From the NCBI GenBank assembly GCA_021324095.1, contig JAJPJT010000098.1, positions 1-56,695 on the forward strand: DNA of 56,695 nt. Direction: 5' to 3'. The position numbers and the translations under genes are program-made. The notes below the pieces were generated by a model, which saw only the letters and a program-made list of their open reading frames with translations, was not told the origin of the DNA and ran no database searches. This DNA is from Gammaproteobacteria bacterium. Lineage in GTDB: Bacteria; Pseudomonadota; Gammaproteobacteria; Xanthomonadales; Rhodanobacteraceae. This document shows, piece by piece, positions 34,531-43,311 of the stretch (positions are counted from its first letter, which is position 1; each line of letters opens with the position of its first letter).

Positions 34531-35537
34531 GGGGCTGCATTCTCCTGTTTGGACTGCCTCGTTCGGGAACCACCTGGATCGGCAAGCTGTTCGACAGCCA
34601 TCCGGATACCTTGTACCGGCACGAGCCCGACAGTGTGCAATACCTGACGCTGCCGCTCTATCCGGAAATCGGGAGCGCGCCGCAACACCGCGAGGAACTG
34701 CAAAGGTTTGTTGCCTTGCTGCCACTGATGCGATCCGCCAAGGTGGTAGGCAAACAGCCACTATTTCCCAAGAGTTACCAATCCTCCGCCGGATTGGCCG
34801 CATACCGCATGAGCGTGGCAGTCGCCAAGGCTGCGAGCCGCATCACGCGGAATTTTCCCTGTCCGTACAGACCTACCGCAGAAGGCTCTGGAAGGGCACG
34901 CCTTGTCTGGAAGTCGATCGAGTCCTCAGGACGGCTGGGTATCTGCATCGAGACGCTGCCGGATATACGCGCAATCCATCTGATGCGCCACCCTTGTGGT
35001 TTTGTGGCGTCCATGCTGCGCGGCACGGCGGCAGGACGTTTCGGTGATCCGAGCTCGGCCGCAGATAAATCCTGGTTGCTAAAAATGCTGCTTGGCACGG
35101 CCAGCGGGAAAGTACATGCATCGGAAGTGGGTGATGCCAGCCGGTTCTCGCCCGAGGAATGCCTGGCATGGTGCTGGGTGCTGATCCAGGAAAAAATCCT
35201 GGCCGATGTGGCGGGCTCCAATCGCGTTTTGACGGTCCGCTACGAGGATGTGTGCGCTGACCCCATCGCCATGACGCGGCGGATGTTCGAGTTCACCGGT
35301 CTCGATTGGCAGCCGCAGACGGAAGCGTTCGTTCGCGCGAGCACCCAATCGACTGCGCACATGACGGACTATTACAGCGTGTTCAAGTCACCGCAGGTAT
35401 CTGCGGAGCGCTGGCGCACCGAGCTGACGCCAGACGTGGTCGAACGCGTCATCGGAATCGTAAGCAGCAGCCCCCTGCGTCACTACTATCCGGATGAAGC
35501 GCGGTCAACGGCACAGGTGGCGGAGGAAGCGACATGA
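34527..35537 (+). CDS. Sulfotransferase in XrtA operon
   Basis: 336 aa. The frame is open further upstream, but GTG 34527 overlaps the previous stop (GTGA) and begins directly at the first strand of the domain: VRGCILLFGLPRSGTTWIGK, with the PAPS 5'-phosphosulfate loop at residues 9-16. The 3'-phosphate site is IHLMRHPCGFVASML, and a C-terminal VRYEDVCADPIAMTRRMFEF matches carbohydrate sulfotransferases. It has no TPR region, unlike the pair at 1741-4892. Not part of the usual XrtA core gene set, so the polymer or a linked glycan here is probably sulfated. Confidence 0.88.
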   Translation: MRGCILLFGLPRSGTTWIGKLFDSHPDTLYRHEPDSVQYLTLPLYPEIGSAPQHREELQRFVALLPLMRSAKVVGKQPLFPKSYQSSAGLAAYRMSVAVAKAASRITRNFPCPYRPTAEGSGRARLVWKSIESSGRLGICIETLPDIRAIHLMRHPCGFVASMLRGTAAGRFGDPSSAADKSWLLKMLLGTASGKVHASEVGDASRFSPEECLAWCWVLIQEKILADVAGSNRVLTVRYEDVCADPIAMTRRMFEFTGLDWQPQTEAFVRASTQSTAHMTDYYSVFKSPQVSAERWRTELTPDVVERVIGIVSSSPLRHYYPDEARSTAQVAEEAT

Positions 35538-36847
35538 ATGCCGCACCGGCCTCCGCTATCGACGGCGCCGCTCCGCCGTCGAGGAATGCTGTGACTCCGG
35601 TAACGGCCGCGCCCGATCCGAACAGCATCGCGCGCGCCGAATGCCCGATCCGCCTGCTGGTCTTCACCAGCCTGTATCCGAATGCCGTACAGCCTCGCCA
35701 CGGTGTCTTCGTCGAGGAACGGTTGCGTCATCTGGTCGATGCAGGACGAATCGCGGCTACGGTGGTGGCGCCGGTACCCTGGTTCCCCTTTCGGCACAGA
35801 CGGTTCGGCCGCTATGCTGGATTCGCGAAGGTACCCCGTCGTGAACGGCGGCACGGCATCGAAATCCTCCATCCACGCTATCCGGTGATTCCGAAGCTGG
35901 GCATGGGTATCGCGCCGAACCTGATGTCTCGCGCGATGCTGCCGGTCCTTCGAAGCCTGCAGGCGAGCGGAGTCGACTTCAACCTGATCGACGCGCACTA
36001 TTTTTACCCCGACGGCGTGGCGGCGGCTCGCCTCGGCAAAAGCTTGGGCAAGCCGGTGGTGATCACTGCGCGCGGTTCCGACGTGACATGGATTCCACGC
36101 TACGCTCGCGCGAGGCGGCAGATCCTGTGGGCGGCAGCAAACGCTTCGGCCATCGTGGCCGTGTCGCAAGCGTTGAAGGGGAAGCTCATCAACTTGGGCG
36201 TCGATCCCTCCAACATCTCGGTATTGCGCAATGGCGTCGATCTCGATCGCTTTGCACCAGGCGATCGTGAAGCGCTGCGCGCGAAGCTGCGTCTCGGAGG
36301 TGTCGTCTGGCTGGCAGTCGGCAACTTGGTGGAACTGAAGGGCGTGCACGTCACCCTCGCGGCGCTTGCCAAATTACCGGACGTGACCCTGCTGGTCGCA
36401 GGACAAGGTCCCGAGGAAACGCGCCTGCGACAGTTGGCCGACAGGCTCGGACTTGCAATGCGCGTGCGGTTCCTCGGAACCATCCCGCACGCGCGCCTGT
36501 GCGAGTACTACAGCGCCGCGGACGCAATGGTGCTCGCTTCGAGCCGTGAAGGTATGCCCAACGTGGTGCTGGAAGCGCTCGCCTGTGGTACCCCGGTCGT
36601 GGCCGCGCCTTTCGACGGTGTCACTGAACTGTTGGACGCGCCAGAAGCCGGAGAAATCGCCAGTGAACGCAGCGCCGACGCGATCATCTCTGCATGGCAG
36701 CGCCTGCGCGCGCGCGCGCCGACACGCGCGGCCACCCGCAGCGTTGCCGAGCGGCTGGGATGGCAACCAGTCGTGGAGGCTCAATACGCGCTTTATCAAA
36801 GCGTGTTGTCCGCAGCTCCACGTCAAGCATCGGGAACGCGCCCATGA
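35534..36847 (+). CDS. GT4 family glycosyltransferase
   Basis: 437 aa, ATGA overlap with the sulfotransferase gene. The first ~35 residues are Ala/Pro-rich and not family-like; an internal start cannot be excluded. GT-B fold: LLVFTSLYPNAVQPRHGVFVEERL, DAHYFYPDGVAA, ITARGSDVTWIPR, then the donor domain VGNLVELKGVHVTLAALAKL and the motif SREGMPNVVLEALACGTPVV. Members of this subgroup are frequent in exopolysaccharide loci; donor unknown. Its stop overlaps the start of the stp3-type gene. Confidence 0.9.
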   Translation: MNAAPASAIDGAAPPSRNAVTPVTAAPDPNSIARAECPIRLLVFTSLYPNAVQPRHGVFVEERLRHLVDAGRIAATVVAPVPWFPFRHRRFGRYAGFAKVPRRERRHGIEILHPRYPVIPKLGMGIAPNLMSRAMLPVLRSLQASGVDFNLIDAHYFYPDGVAAARLGKSLGKPVVITARGSDVTWIPRYARARRQILWAAANASAIVAVSQALKGKLINLGVDPSNISVLRNGVDLDRFAPGDREALRAKLRLGGVVWLAVGNLVELKGVHVTLAALAKLPDVTLLVAGQGPEETRLRQLADRLGLAMRVRFLGTIPHARLCEYYSAADAMVLASSREGMPNVVLEALACGTPVVAAPFDGVTELLDAPEAGEIASERSADAIISAWQRLRARAPTRAATRSVAERLGWQPVVEAQYALYQSVLSAAPRQASGTRP

Positions 36848-38127
36848 GCGACACCGCGCTACTTGCGGCGCGCGAGCGCGCCAGTCCGGCCCAGGTCTGC
36901 CGGCCATTGCGCATCCTGCATGTGCTCGACCAGTCGATACCCGTGCACAGCGGCTACACGTTCCGTACACTCGCGATCCTTTCGCAGCAGCGCGGGATGG
37001 GATGGGAGACTTTTCACTTGACCAGCCCCAAGCAGGAAAGCGGCGATTCGCGTGAGGAACAGGTCGAAGACTGGCTGTTTTACCGCACGCCGGCGGCAAC
37101 GGGACTCGCGTCGCGTTTGCCGGTCCTTCGACATCGTGCATTGATGACCGTTTTGCGCAGCCGCCTGGTCGAAGTCGTCGAACGCGTGCGACCCGATATC
37201 CTGCACGCCCACTCGCCCGTGCTGAACGCGCTGCCTGCGATCAGCGTCGGTCGGGAGCTCGGGATCCACGTGGTATACGAAGTCCGCGCATTTTGGGAAG
37301 ATGCCGCCGCCGATCACGGCACGGCGAGAGAGTGGGGCGCGCGTTATCGCCTGACGCGTGCACTGGAAACCCGCGCGTTGCGGCAAGCCGACGCTGTGAC
37401 GACGATCTGCGAAGGCTTGCGCGATGACATCCTGAAACGCGGCATCCCGGCGAACAAGGTCACCGTCATTCCGAACGCCGTGGATCTAGCCGAGTTCCGG
37501 CTCGCGGGAGGGCCTGATCGCGACGTGGTGGAACGATTCGGCTTGATCCAAGGTAAGACCTTGGGATTTGCAGGCTCGTTCTACGCCTACGAAGGCCTCG
37601 ACGTACTGCTTCGCGCAATGCCGCACGTGCTGCGGATTTTTCCGCAGGCTCGCGTGCTGCTGCTCGGCGGCGGCCCACAAGACGCGAACCTGAAGACTTT
37701 GGCAGCCCGGCTCGGCTTGGAAGACAACGTACATTTCGTCGGTCGCGTACCGCACAACGAAATTGGCCGTTACTACAGCGCGATGGATGTCATGGTCTAT
37801 CCGCGCATTTCGCGCCGTCTGACAGAACTGGTGACGCCGCTGAAGCCGCTAGAGGCCATGGCCATGGGCAAGCTGGTCGCGGCGTCGGACGTAGGCGGTC
37901 ACCGCGAGCTCATTCGTGACGGTCACAATGGCCACTTGTTCGCAGCCGGATCGCCCGAGGCGCTAGCGCGTTGTCTGATCAAGTTGCTGGAAACTCCAGA
38001 GAGCTGGAGCGACATTGTCGCAAACGGGCGGCGCTACGTGGAGCACGAACGCAACTGGCGGGCGAGCGTGGCGCGCTATCGCGGCGTTTACGATCGTGCG
38101 CTCACAAGCCGCGTGGGAAAGGAATGA
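36844..38127 (+). CDS. XrtA-associated glycosyltransferase, stp3 type (TIGR04063)
   Basis: 427 aa. ATG 36844 overlaps the previous stop (ATGA); codons upstream in frame are shadow sequence. Signature N-terminus LRILHVLDQSIPVHSGYTFR, then YEVRAFWEDAAADHGT, AVTTICEGLRDDIL and the donor domain GFAGSFYAYEGLDVLLRAM with YPRISRRLTELVTPLKPLEA. This glycosyltransferase family is characteristic of exosortase A loci. It acts on the lipid-linked repeat unit in the cytoplasm. Its stop overlaps the start of a 41-codon ORF (ATGATG). Confidence 0.92.
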   Translation: MSDTALLAARERASPAQVCRPLRILHVLDQSIPVHSGYTFRTLAILSQQRGMGWETFHLTSPKQESGDSREEQVEDWLFYRTPAATGLASRLPVLRHRALMTVLRSRLVEVVERVRPDILHAHSPVLNALPAISVGRELGIHVVYEVRAFWEDAAADHGTAREWGARYRLTRALETRALRQADAVTTICEGLRDDILKRGIPANKVTVIPNAVDLAEFRLAGGPDRDVVERFGLIQGKTLGFAGSFYAYEGLDVLLRAMPHVLRIFPQARVLLLGGGPQDANLKTLAARLGLEDNVHFVGRVPHNEIGRYYSAMDVMVYPRISRRLTELVTPLKPLEAMAMGKLVAASDVGGHRELIRDGHNGHLFAAGSPEALARCLIKLLETPESWSDIVANGRRYVEHERNWRASVARYRGVYDRALTSRVGKE

Positions 38128-38249
38128 TGAACCTGCGATTGGTCCAACCGGATAGCGCGGGATCGACACAGCCGCTTCCGCCACGTCGTCGCAATCTGAG
38201 GAAACCGATTCGCTGGTTCCGTGCCCCGGACCCGCGGTTGGCGCCATGA
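38124..38249 (+). CDS. Small basic operon peptide, 41 aa
   Basis: Encodes a 41-residue peptide (40 if the second ATG, 38127, is used) that fills exactly the gap between two operon genes. Its ATG overlaps the stop of the glycosyltransferase gene, its TGA overlaps the ATG of the ATP-grasp gene, and GGGAAAGG lies just upstream. Composition: MMNLRLVQPDSAGSTQ, then a Pro/Arg-rich basic part (LPPRRRNLRKPIRWFRAP), without signal peptide, Cys or Tyr. The frame is open upstream too, so coding is not proven. It may be a functional peptide, a translation-coupling ORF, or a remnant. Not recognised. Confidence 0.5.
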   Translation: MMNLRLVQPDSAGSTQPLPPRRRNLRKPIRWFRAPDPRLAP

Positions 38250-39469
38250 TGTCGTCCGTCTCGAAACATCCAGATTGTCCACCGGCCGTAGTCTTGGGCG
38301 CGGGCATCAATGGCTTGGGTGTTGTACGGAGTTTGGCGCGTGCGCGCGTGCCGGTCTGGCTCGTCGACTCCGAGCGCCGGCCGGAAATGTACACGCGGGC
38401 CGCAAAACCGGTGATCGTATCGACACTGCACGGCGAGGCGCTGATTGGTGAACTCCAGCGGCTGGGTACGACCTGTTTTTCCGGCCTCCGTCCGGTCTTG
38501 CTGCTGACGCAGGAAGAAGTGGTCAAGATCGTGTCTGACCACCGCGACAGCTTGACGGGCCTTTACCGCTTCAGCCTGCCCGCGAAGCAGGTCGTGGACG
38601 CATTGCTGCACAAGCACGGTTTTCAGCAGTTGGCCGAGCAACTCGGCGGACCGATCCCGCCACTGGTGCACGTGCGCAATACTGCCGATCTGCCGCGACT
38701 GGAGCAACTTGCGTATCCTGTCGTGGTGAAGCCGGGTGAGCGGCACGCCGGTTATGGACGGCAATTCAAAAAAGCATATCGGGCGGACGACGCTGGGCAG
38801 GCTGTGGATCTGGTGCGCCGCATCCTCGTAGTGATGCCGGACGTTGTAGTACAGGAGTGGATCGAGGGCCAAGACTCCGATATTTATTTTTGCCTGCAAT
38901 ATCTGGACGGGAATGGAAAGGCTGTCGCATCGTTCACCGGCCGCAAGATTCGTTCCTGGCCCCCGCACGTCGGCGGCACAGCGAGCTGTACGGCAGCACC
39001 GGAGGCACACGTCGAGCTGTCGCAGCTTACCGCCCGGTTTTTCAGGGCCGCAGGTGTGGTCGGCATGGCTGGGATGGAATACAAGCGTGACACGCGAACC
39101 AGGGAGTTCCGGATGATCGAACCGACCATCGGCCGCACCGATTATCAGGAGGAAGTCGCGGCGCTGAACGGCGTCAACCTTCCCCATGCGGCTTGGTGCT
39201 GCGAGTTGGGTCTCGCTTTCCCGGAGCCCACCCGCACCCGCCGAACGACGGCATGGAGGGTGCGAGCCGACGATAACGAGTCTGCCATGTTGCAAGGGCA
39301 GCAGCCGGGACAAGGCTTCCCGCGCGGCAGTCGGGTCGTGGACGCATTGTGGCGGCTGAGTGATCCGGTGCCGGCGCTGATACAAAACTTCCGGCGCGTT
39401 CGCAATGCGCTGCACACCCGAACCGCCAGAATGATGCCGGGTTCGCGACCCGCCGGGAGCAAGCCGTGA
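38246..39469 (+). CDS. ATP-grasp family protein
   Basis: 407 aa. N-terminal pre-ATP-grasp Rossmann-like part (AVVLGAGINGLGVVRSLARA), then ATP-grasp elements: PVVVKPGERHAGYG (ATP-lysine), VVVQEWIEGQDSDIYF, and the metal-binding end MEYKRDTRTREFRMIEPTIG. Enzymes of this fold ligate a carboxylate (via acyl phosphate) to an amine or thiol. With the asparagine synthase and FemAB-like genes nearby, attachment of an amino acid or amine to a sugar acid is a reasonable guess, not shown. ATGATG overlap with the preceding small ORF; its stop overlaps the next GTG. Confidence 0.82.
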   Translation: MMSSVSKHPDCPPAVVLGAGINGLGVVRSLARARVPVWLVDSERRPEMYTRAAKPVIVSTLHGEALIGELQRLGTTCFSGLRPVLLLTQEEVVKIVSDHRDSLTGLYRFSLPAKQVVDALLHKHGFQQLAEQLGGPIPPLVHVRNTADLPRLEQLAYPVVVKPGERHAGYGRQFKKAYRADDAGQAVDLVRRILVVMPDVVVQEWIEGQDSDIYFCLQYLDGNGKAVASFTGRKIRSWPPHVGGTASCTAAPEAHVELSQLTARFFRAAGVVGMAGMEYKRDTRTREFRMIEPTIGRTDYQEEVAALNGVNLPHAAWCCELGLAFPEPTRTRRTTAWRVRADDNESAMLQGQQPGQGFPRGSRVVDALWRLSDPVPALIQNFRRVRNALHTRTARMMPGSRPAGSKP

Positions 39470-40581
39470 GCGTCGTGTCCAGATTCCTTTCGCGCCATCC
39501 GGCCGGCCGACCGGTGGATGCACGGCGGGGTCTGCACGCTGCAGCCGAGTGGCTGGCGCGCGCCCAGGATGCCAGTGGATGTGGTGGCGTCAGTGCGTGT
39601 TACGACACAGCAAAAGGCCAATGGGCCGGAGCGTATCCGGAAACGACCGGCTACATCATTCCAACGTTCTTTCGTTATGCGGCGTTTTCCGGTCAAGGCG
39701 AATGGCGCGAGCGCGCCATCCACATGGCGGAATGGGAAACTGAAATCCAGCTCGCGGACGGCGGGGTCCGTGCCGGCACGATGGATGCGAAACAGGTTGT
39801 GCCGACCATCTTCAATACGGGCCAGGTGCTGTTTGGCTGGCTGTGCGCGTGGCGGCAAACCGGGGACACCCGCTTTCGCAACTCGGCCACGCGCGCCGCA
39901 GACTGGCTGGTGGCTGCGCAGGATGCCGATGGCGCGTGGCGGCGCCACGCTTCCCCGTTTGCCGCGCATGGTTTGAACACCTACAACACGCGTGTCGCTT
40001 TTGCACTGGCCAAGGCGGGGGATGCGCTCGGGGAGCGGCGGTATCTGGACGCGGCGGTACGCAACGTTGAGTGGGCGATCACGCAGATGCATCCGAACGG
40101 ATGGCTCGAGAACAATGATCTCGAAGACAACAGCCGGCCGCTCACGCACACCATCGCTTACGCCACGCGTGGAATCTTGGAAACCGGCCTGATCGCCGCC
40201 AAAACGGCTTTTGTCGATGCAGCCGCGCGCGTGGCACGCCAGGTCGCCGGCAGCCAGCGCAGCGATGGCGCGTTGCCTGGCAGGTTGGATGCAAATTGGC
40301 GTTCAGCAGCCCGCTGGAGCTGCGCCACCGGCAACGCGCAAATGGCGATTATCTGGCAGCGCCTTGCCGCGGAAACCGGCGACGCTTCCTGGAAACCGGC
40401 GGCCGAAAAGGCAAATCGTTTCAATCTTGCAATCCAGGATCTGGTTTCGGAAGACCCGGGGAGGCGTGGCGGCATACCGGGTTCCCATCCATTGAAAGGC
40501 CACTACATGAAGCATCGCTATCCGAACTGGGCGGCGAAGTTCTTCATGGACGCATTGATGCTGCAGTTGGAAGTGGGTTAG
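39466..40581 (+). CDS. Alpha/alpha-toroid protein of polysaccharide loci
   Basis: 371 aa, GTG start overlapping the previous stop (GTGA). Repeated helix-hairpin motifs with conserved aromatic and Gly residues (AAEWLARAQDASGCGG, AGAYPETTGYIIPTFF, AADWLVAAQDADGAW, FNTGQVLFGW, NVEWAITQMHPNGWLENN) indicate an (alpha/alpha)6 barrel as in glycosidases, polysaccharide lyases and prenyltransferase-like proteins. The YPETTGYIIPT motif recurs in exopolysaccharide-cluster proteins that are often poorly annotated. No signal peptide, so cytoplasmic as called. The function could be hydrolysis, epimerisation or lyase activity on a sugar; not determined. Confidence 0.75.
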   Translation: MSVVSRFLSRHPAGRPVDARRGLHAAAEWLARAQDASGCGGVSACYDTAKGQWAGAYPETTGYIIPTFFRYAAFSGQGEWRERAIHMAEWETEIQLADGGVRAGTMDAKQVVPTIFNTGQVLFGWLCAWRQTGDTRFRNSATRAADWLVAAQDADGAWRRHASPFAAHGLNTYNTRVAFALAKAGDALGERRYLDAAVRNVEWAITQMHPNGWLENNDLEDNSRPLTHTIAYATRGILETGLIAAKTAFVDAAARVARQVAGSQRSDGALPGRLDANWRSAARWSCATGNAQMAIIWQRLAAETGDASWKPAAEKANRFNLAIQDLVSEDPGRRGGIPGSHPLKGHYMKHRYPNWAAKFFMDALMLQLEVG

Positions 40582-40585
40582 CGAC

Positions 40586-41929
40586 ATGCGAGATCTCGTG
40601 TTCGCGGTATTCATGGTCGGGCTGATCCCGTTCATCTTGACGCGCCCGTTCGTGGGCCTGCTCGTGTGGTCGTGGCTTGGCTACATGAACCCTCATCGGC
40701 TGTGTTTCGGCTTTGCGTATTCTTTTCCATGGGTGATGGTGGTTGCGATCATCACCATGGTGAGCATCCTGTTCAGCAGCGAGAGAAAAAAAATCCCCTT
40801 GTCTCCATACAGCGTGCTGTTGGTGGTATTCCTGCTATGGACGGTACTTACGACTTCTTATGCGTTCGTTCCCGATGCCGCATGGGACCAGTGGCAGGTA
40901 TTCGCCAAGATTCTCGTCATGGTGTTCGTGACCCTGATGCTGGTCAACACCAAGGAGCGCATGCAGTGGGTCGTATGGATGATCGTCGTGTCACTTTGCT
41001 TCTACGGGATGAAGGGCGGCTTGAGCACTATCGTGCACAGGGGTGGCGGGATGGTGCTGGGGCCGCCCGACAGCTTCATCGCGAACAACAACGACCTGGC
41101 GCAGGCGCTGTGCATGACATTGCCGCTGATTCGTTATCTCCAACTGCAGGCATCAAGGAAGTACATGAAGCTGGGGCTGGGATTCGCGATGTTTCTTACA
41201 GGTATCGGGATCCTTGGAACCTACTCGCGTGGCGGCTTGATCGCGCTGGTCGTTGTGACTGGCGCGTTGTTCCTGAAGGGGCGCAGGCGAATCGTGCTCG
41301 GGGTCATGGTCCTGGCCGTGGCATTTGCTGCATACCACTTCATGCCTGCGCAATGGACGACGCGCATGGACACTCTCCAAAATGCAGGCGAGATCGGCTC
41401 CCTGCAAACGCGCATACAGTCTTGGGAATTTGCGGCAAACGTCGCCATTCATCGTCCATTGATCGGCGGTGGCTTCATGGGATATGAAAGCGCCGCAATG
41501 TGGAGCCGCTATGCGCCGGCAGGTGCGATCCAGCGTGCTGTGCACAGCATCTACTTCCGTGTCCTGGCAGAACAGGGATTTCCCGGACTCGCAATGTTCC
41601 TGGCACTGCTGCTCGTCAGTTGGCTTAACTGCACACGGGTGCGACGAATCACGCAGGACTCGGCGCCCGACAAATGGGCATTCGACCTTGCGTCGATGCT
41701 CCAGGTGAGCCTGCTGGCCTTCATGACCGCAGGCGCGGCATCCACTTCGAGCTATTTTGACCTCAGCTACCAACTCATGGCGATGTGTGCCTTGTTGCCT
41801 TCGATGCTGGGGGCGAGGAGCACGGCAGCCGCGAGGGCAGGTAGGACTGCCTTGGTGAAGGTTGGAGCATTGCATAACGGCAACGTTGCGGTCTGGGCGG
41901 CGAAGCCTGAACAACCAAAACTGCCATGA
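40586..41929 (+). CDS. XrtA-associated O-antigen ligase/polymerase-like protein (TIGR03097)
   Basis: 447 aa, polytopic inner-membrane protein with about ten helices and a periplasmic loop. The N-terminus (LVFAVFMVGLIPFILTRPF, WSWLGYMNPHRL) and the Wzy_C/O-antigen ligase part (GTYSRGGLIALVVVTG, RIQSWEFA, PLIGGGFMGYE, HSIYFRVLAEQGFPGL) match the exosortase A-associated ligase family. It would polymerise repeat units or ligate glycan to an acceptor such as a PEP-CTERM protein. Four nt separate it from the toroid gene; its stop overlaps the next ATG. Confidence 0.9.
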   Translation: MRDLVFAVFMVGLIPFILTRPFVGLLVWSWLGYMNPHRLCFGFAYSFPWVMVVAIITMVSILFSSERKKIPLSPYSVLLVVFLLWTVLTTSYAFVPDAAWDQWQVFAKILVMVFVTLMLVNTKERMQWVVWMIVVSLCFYGMKGGLSTIVHRGGGMVLGPPDSFIANNNDLAQALCMTLPLIRYLQLQASRKYMKLGLGFAMFLTGIGILGTYSRGGLIALVVVTGALFLKGRRRIVLGVMVLAVAFAAYHFMPAQWTTRMDTLQNAGEIGSLQTRIQSWEFAANVAIHRPLIGGGFMGYESAAMWSRYAPAGAIQRAVHSIYFRVLAEQGFPGLAMFLALLLVSWLNCTRVRRITQDSAPDKWAFDLASMLQVSLLAFMTAGAASTSSYFDLSYQLMAMCALLPSMLGARSTAAARAGRTALVKVGALHNGNVAVWAAKPEQPKLP

Positions 41930-43182
41930 GCAAAAGAGTAATTATGGCGGCGTTTCATTTTCCGCCCTCTTCCGTCAGCAGCGGTCACTTGCGGCTACTC
42001 GCGTTTGCCAAATACCTGCCCGAACTTGGCTGGGATCCGGTAGTGCTTTGCGGAACAAAAGGTGCCTACGAGTCTGTCGATCCGAACAGCGTCCGGTCCA
42101 TACCCGAGGGGTGCCATGTCCATCGGGTGTTGGGGCTCGATGCAAAAAAACACTTGGGCGTCTTCGGCAAGTATCCCTCCTTTCTCGCTCGACCCGACCG
42201 CTGGGCAAGTTGGTGGCCGGGCGCGGTCATGCTGGGGCTACGGTTAATCAAGCGCTATCAAGTGTGTGCCATCTGGTCCACGTATCCTGTGATGACGTCG
42301 CATTGCGTTGCTTATACTCTGAGCCGCTTGACCGGCCTGCCGTGGATTGCGGATTTCCGAGACCCGGTCGCAGCCTCCGTCGCTCACAGCGACGAACGGA
42401 CGGCGAGGTCGCAATTGCGCTGGGAGCATCGAGTTGTTTCACATGCTTCGCGCTCGGTGTTTACGACGCCCGGCGCGATGCGACTGTGTGCCGAACACTT
42501 TCCCGAGGCCCAGGATCGCTTGCGCATCGTGGAAAACGGGTTCGACGAGGCCGCGTTCGGTGACCTCCCACAGCCATTGCGAGTGACTGGAGACCCATTG
42601 GTACTGCTCCACAGCGGATTGTTGTATCCAGAAGGGCGAAGCCCGATTCCATTTTTCACGGCGCTTGCACGGCTGAAATCCGCCGGCTCAATCGGGTCTG
42701 ACACTGTCAGGGTGGTCCTGCGCGCGAGCGGGTCCGAGTCTGCGTACGCGCGGGAGATCCAGCGTTTGGGCATCGAGGATATGGTTACCTTGGCACCGCT
42801 GGTATCAAACCGGGAAGCCTTGGTCGAGCAAGCCGGCGCCGACGGGCTGTTGTTGTTTCAGGGCGAGGCGTTCGACAGGCAGATCCCGGCGAAGGCATAT
42901 GAATATCTTCGAATAGGAAGGCCGATCTTCGCACTCGTCGGGGAACGTGGCGACACGGCAAACCTCCTGCGAAATACCGGTGGCGCCAAACTGGTATCGC
43001 TTGATGATCCAGACGCCATCGAAGCAGGCCTGCGCGAATTCATCATGACATTGCGCGCAGGCAACGCGCCGAAGGTTTCGTCCGGTGCGATTGCCCGTTA
43101 CTCAAGAAAAGAGGGCACAGCGGTACTTGCGCGCTTGCTGGACGAGGTGGCGGCGAAAGGCACACGGGCAGTATGGGCATGA
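41926..43182 (+). CDS. GT4-like glycosyltransferase, last gene of the XrtA operon
   Basis: 418 aa, ATGA overlap with the ligase gene. GT-B fold with an N-terminus of the 'FHFPPS' type (MAAFHFPPSSVSSGHLRLLA), LPWIADFRDPVAASV, TTPGAMRLC, ENGFDEAAF and a C-terminal donor domain (IPAKAYEYLRIGRPIFALVG). Such proteins add sugars late in repeat-unit assembly. GC is a little lower than in the core operon. A 129-bp gap follows, containing the short dyad TGGAT-TCG-ATCCA (43211-43223) but no obvious terminator. Confidence 0.85.
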   Translation: MSKRVIMAAFHFPPSSVSSGHLRLLAFAKYLPELGWDPVVLCGTKGAYESVDPNSVRSIPEGCHVHRVLGLDAKKHLGVFGKYPSFLARPDRWASWWPGAVMLGLRLIKRYQVCAIWSTYPVMTSHCVAYTLSRLTGLPWIADFRDPVAASVAHSDERTARSQLRWEHRVVSHASRSVFTTPGAMRLCAEHFPEAQDRLRIVENGFDEAAFGDLPQPLRVTGDPLVLLHSGLLYPEGRSPIPFFTALARLKSAGSIGSDTVRVVLRASGSESAYAREIQRLGIEDMVTLAPLVSNREALVEQAGADGLLLFQGEAFDRQIPAKAYEYLRIGRPIFALVGERGDTANLLRNTGGAKLVSLDDPDAIEAGLREFIMTLRAGNAPKVSSGAIARYSRKEGTAVLARLLDEVAAKGTRAVWA

Positions 43183-43311
43183 ATGAGACCACCGGATCAG
43201 GCAGTAATGTTGGATTCGATCCACCAAGGCGCGATTTAGCGTGTGTCCATTGCTGATCAGTCGAATGCCGCGCTGCCACGCGGTGTTCCCCATTGCCGAA
43301 AGAGGTAGAGA

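Noticed and set aside
43211..43223. TGGAT-TCG-ATCCA dyad as operator of the lyase-like lipoprotein gene
   Set aside because: A 5-bp dyad is too short and has no second copy or promoter context to support it.
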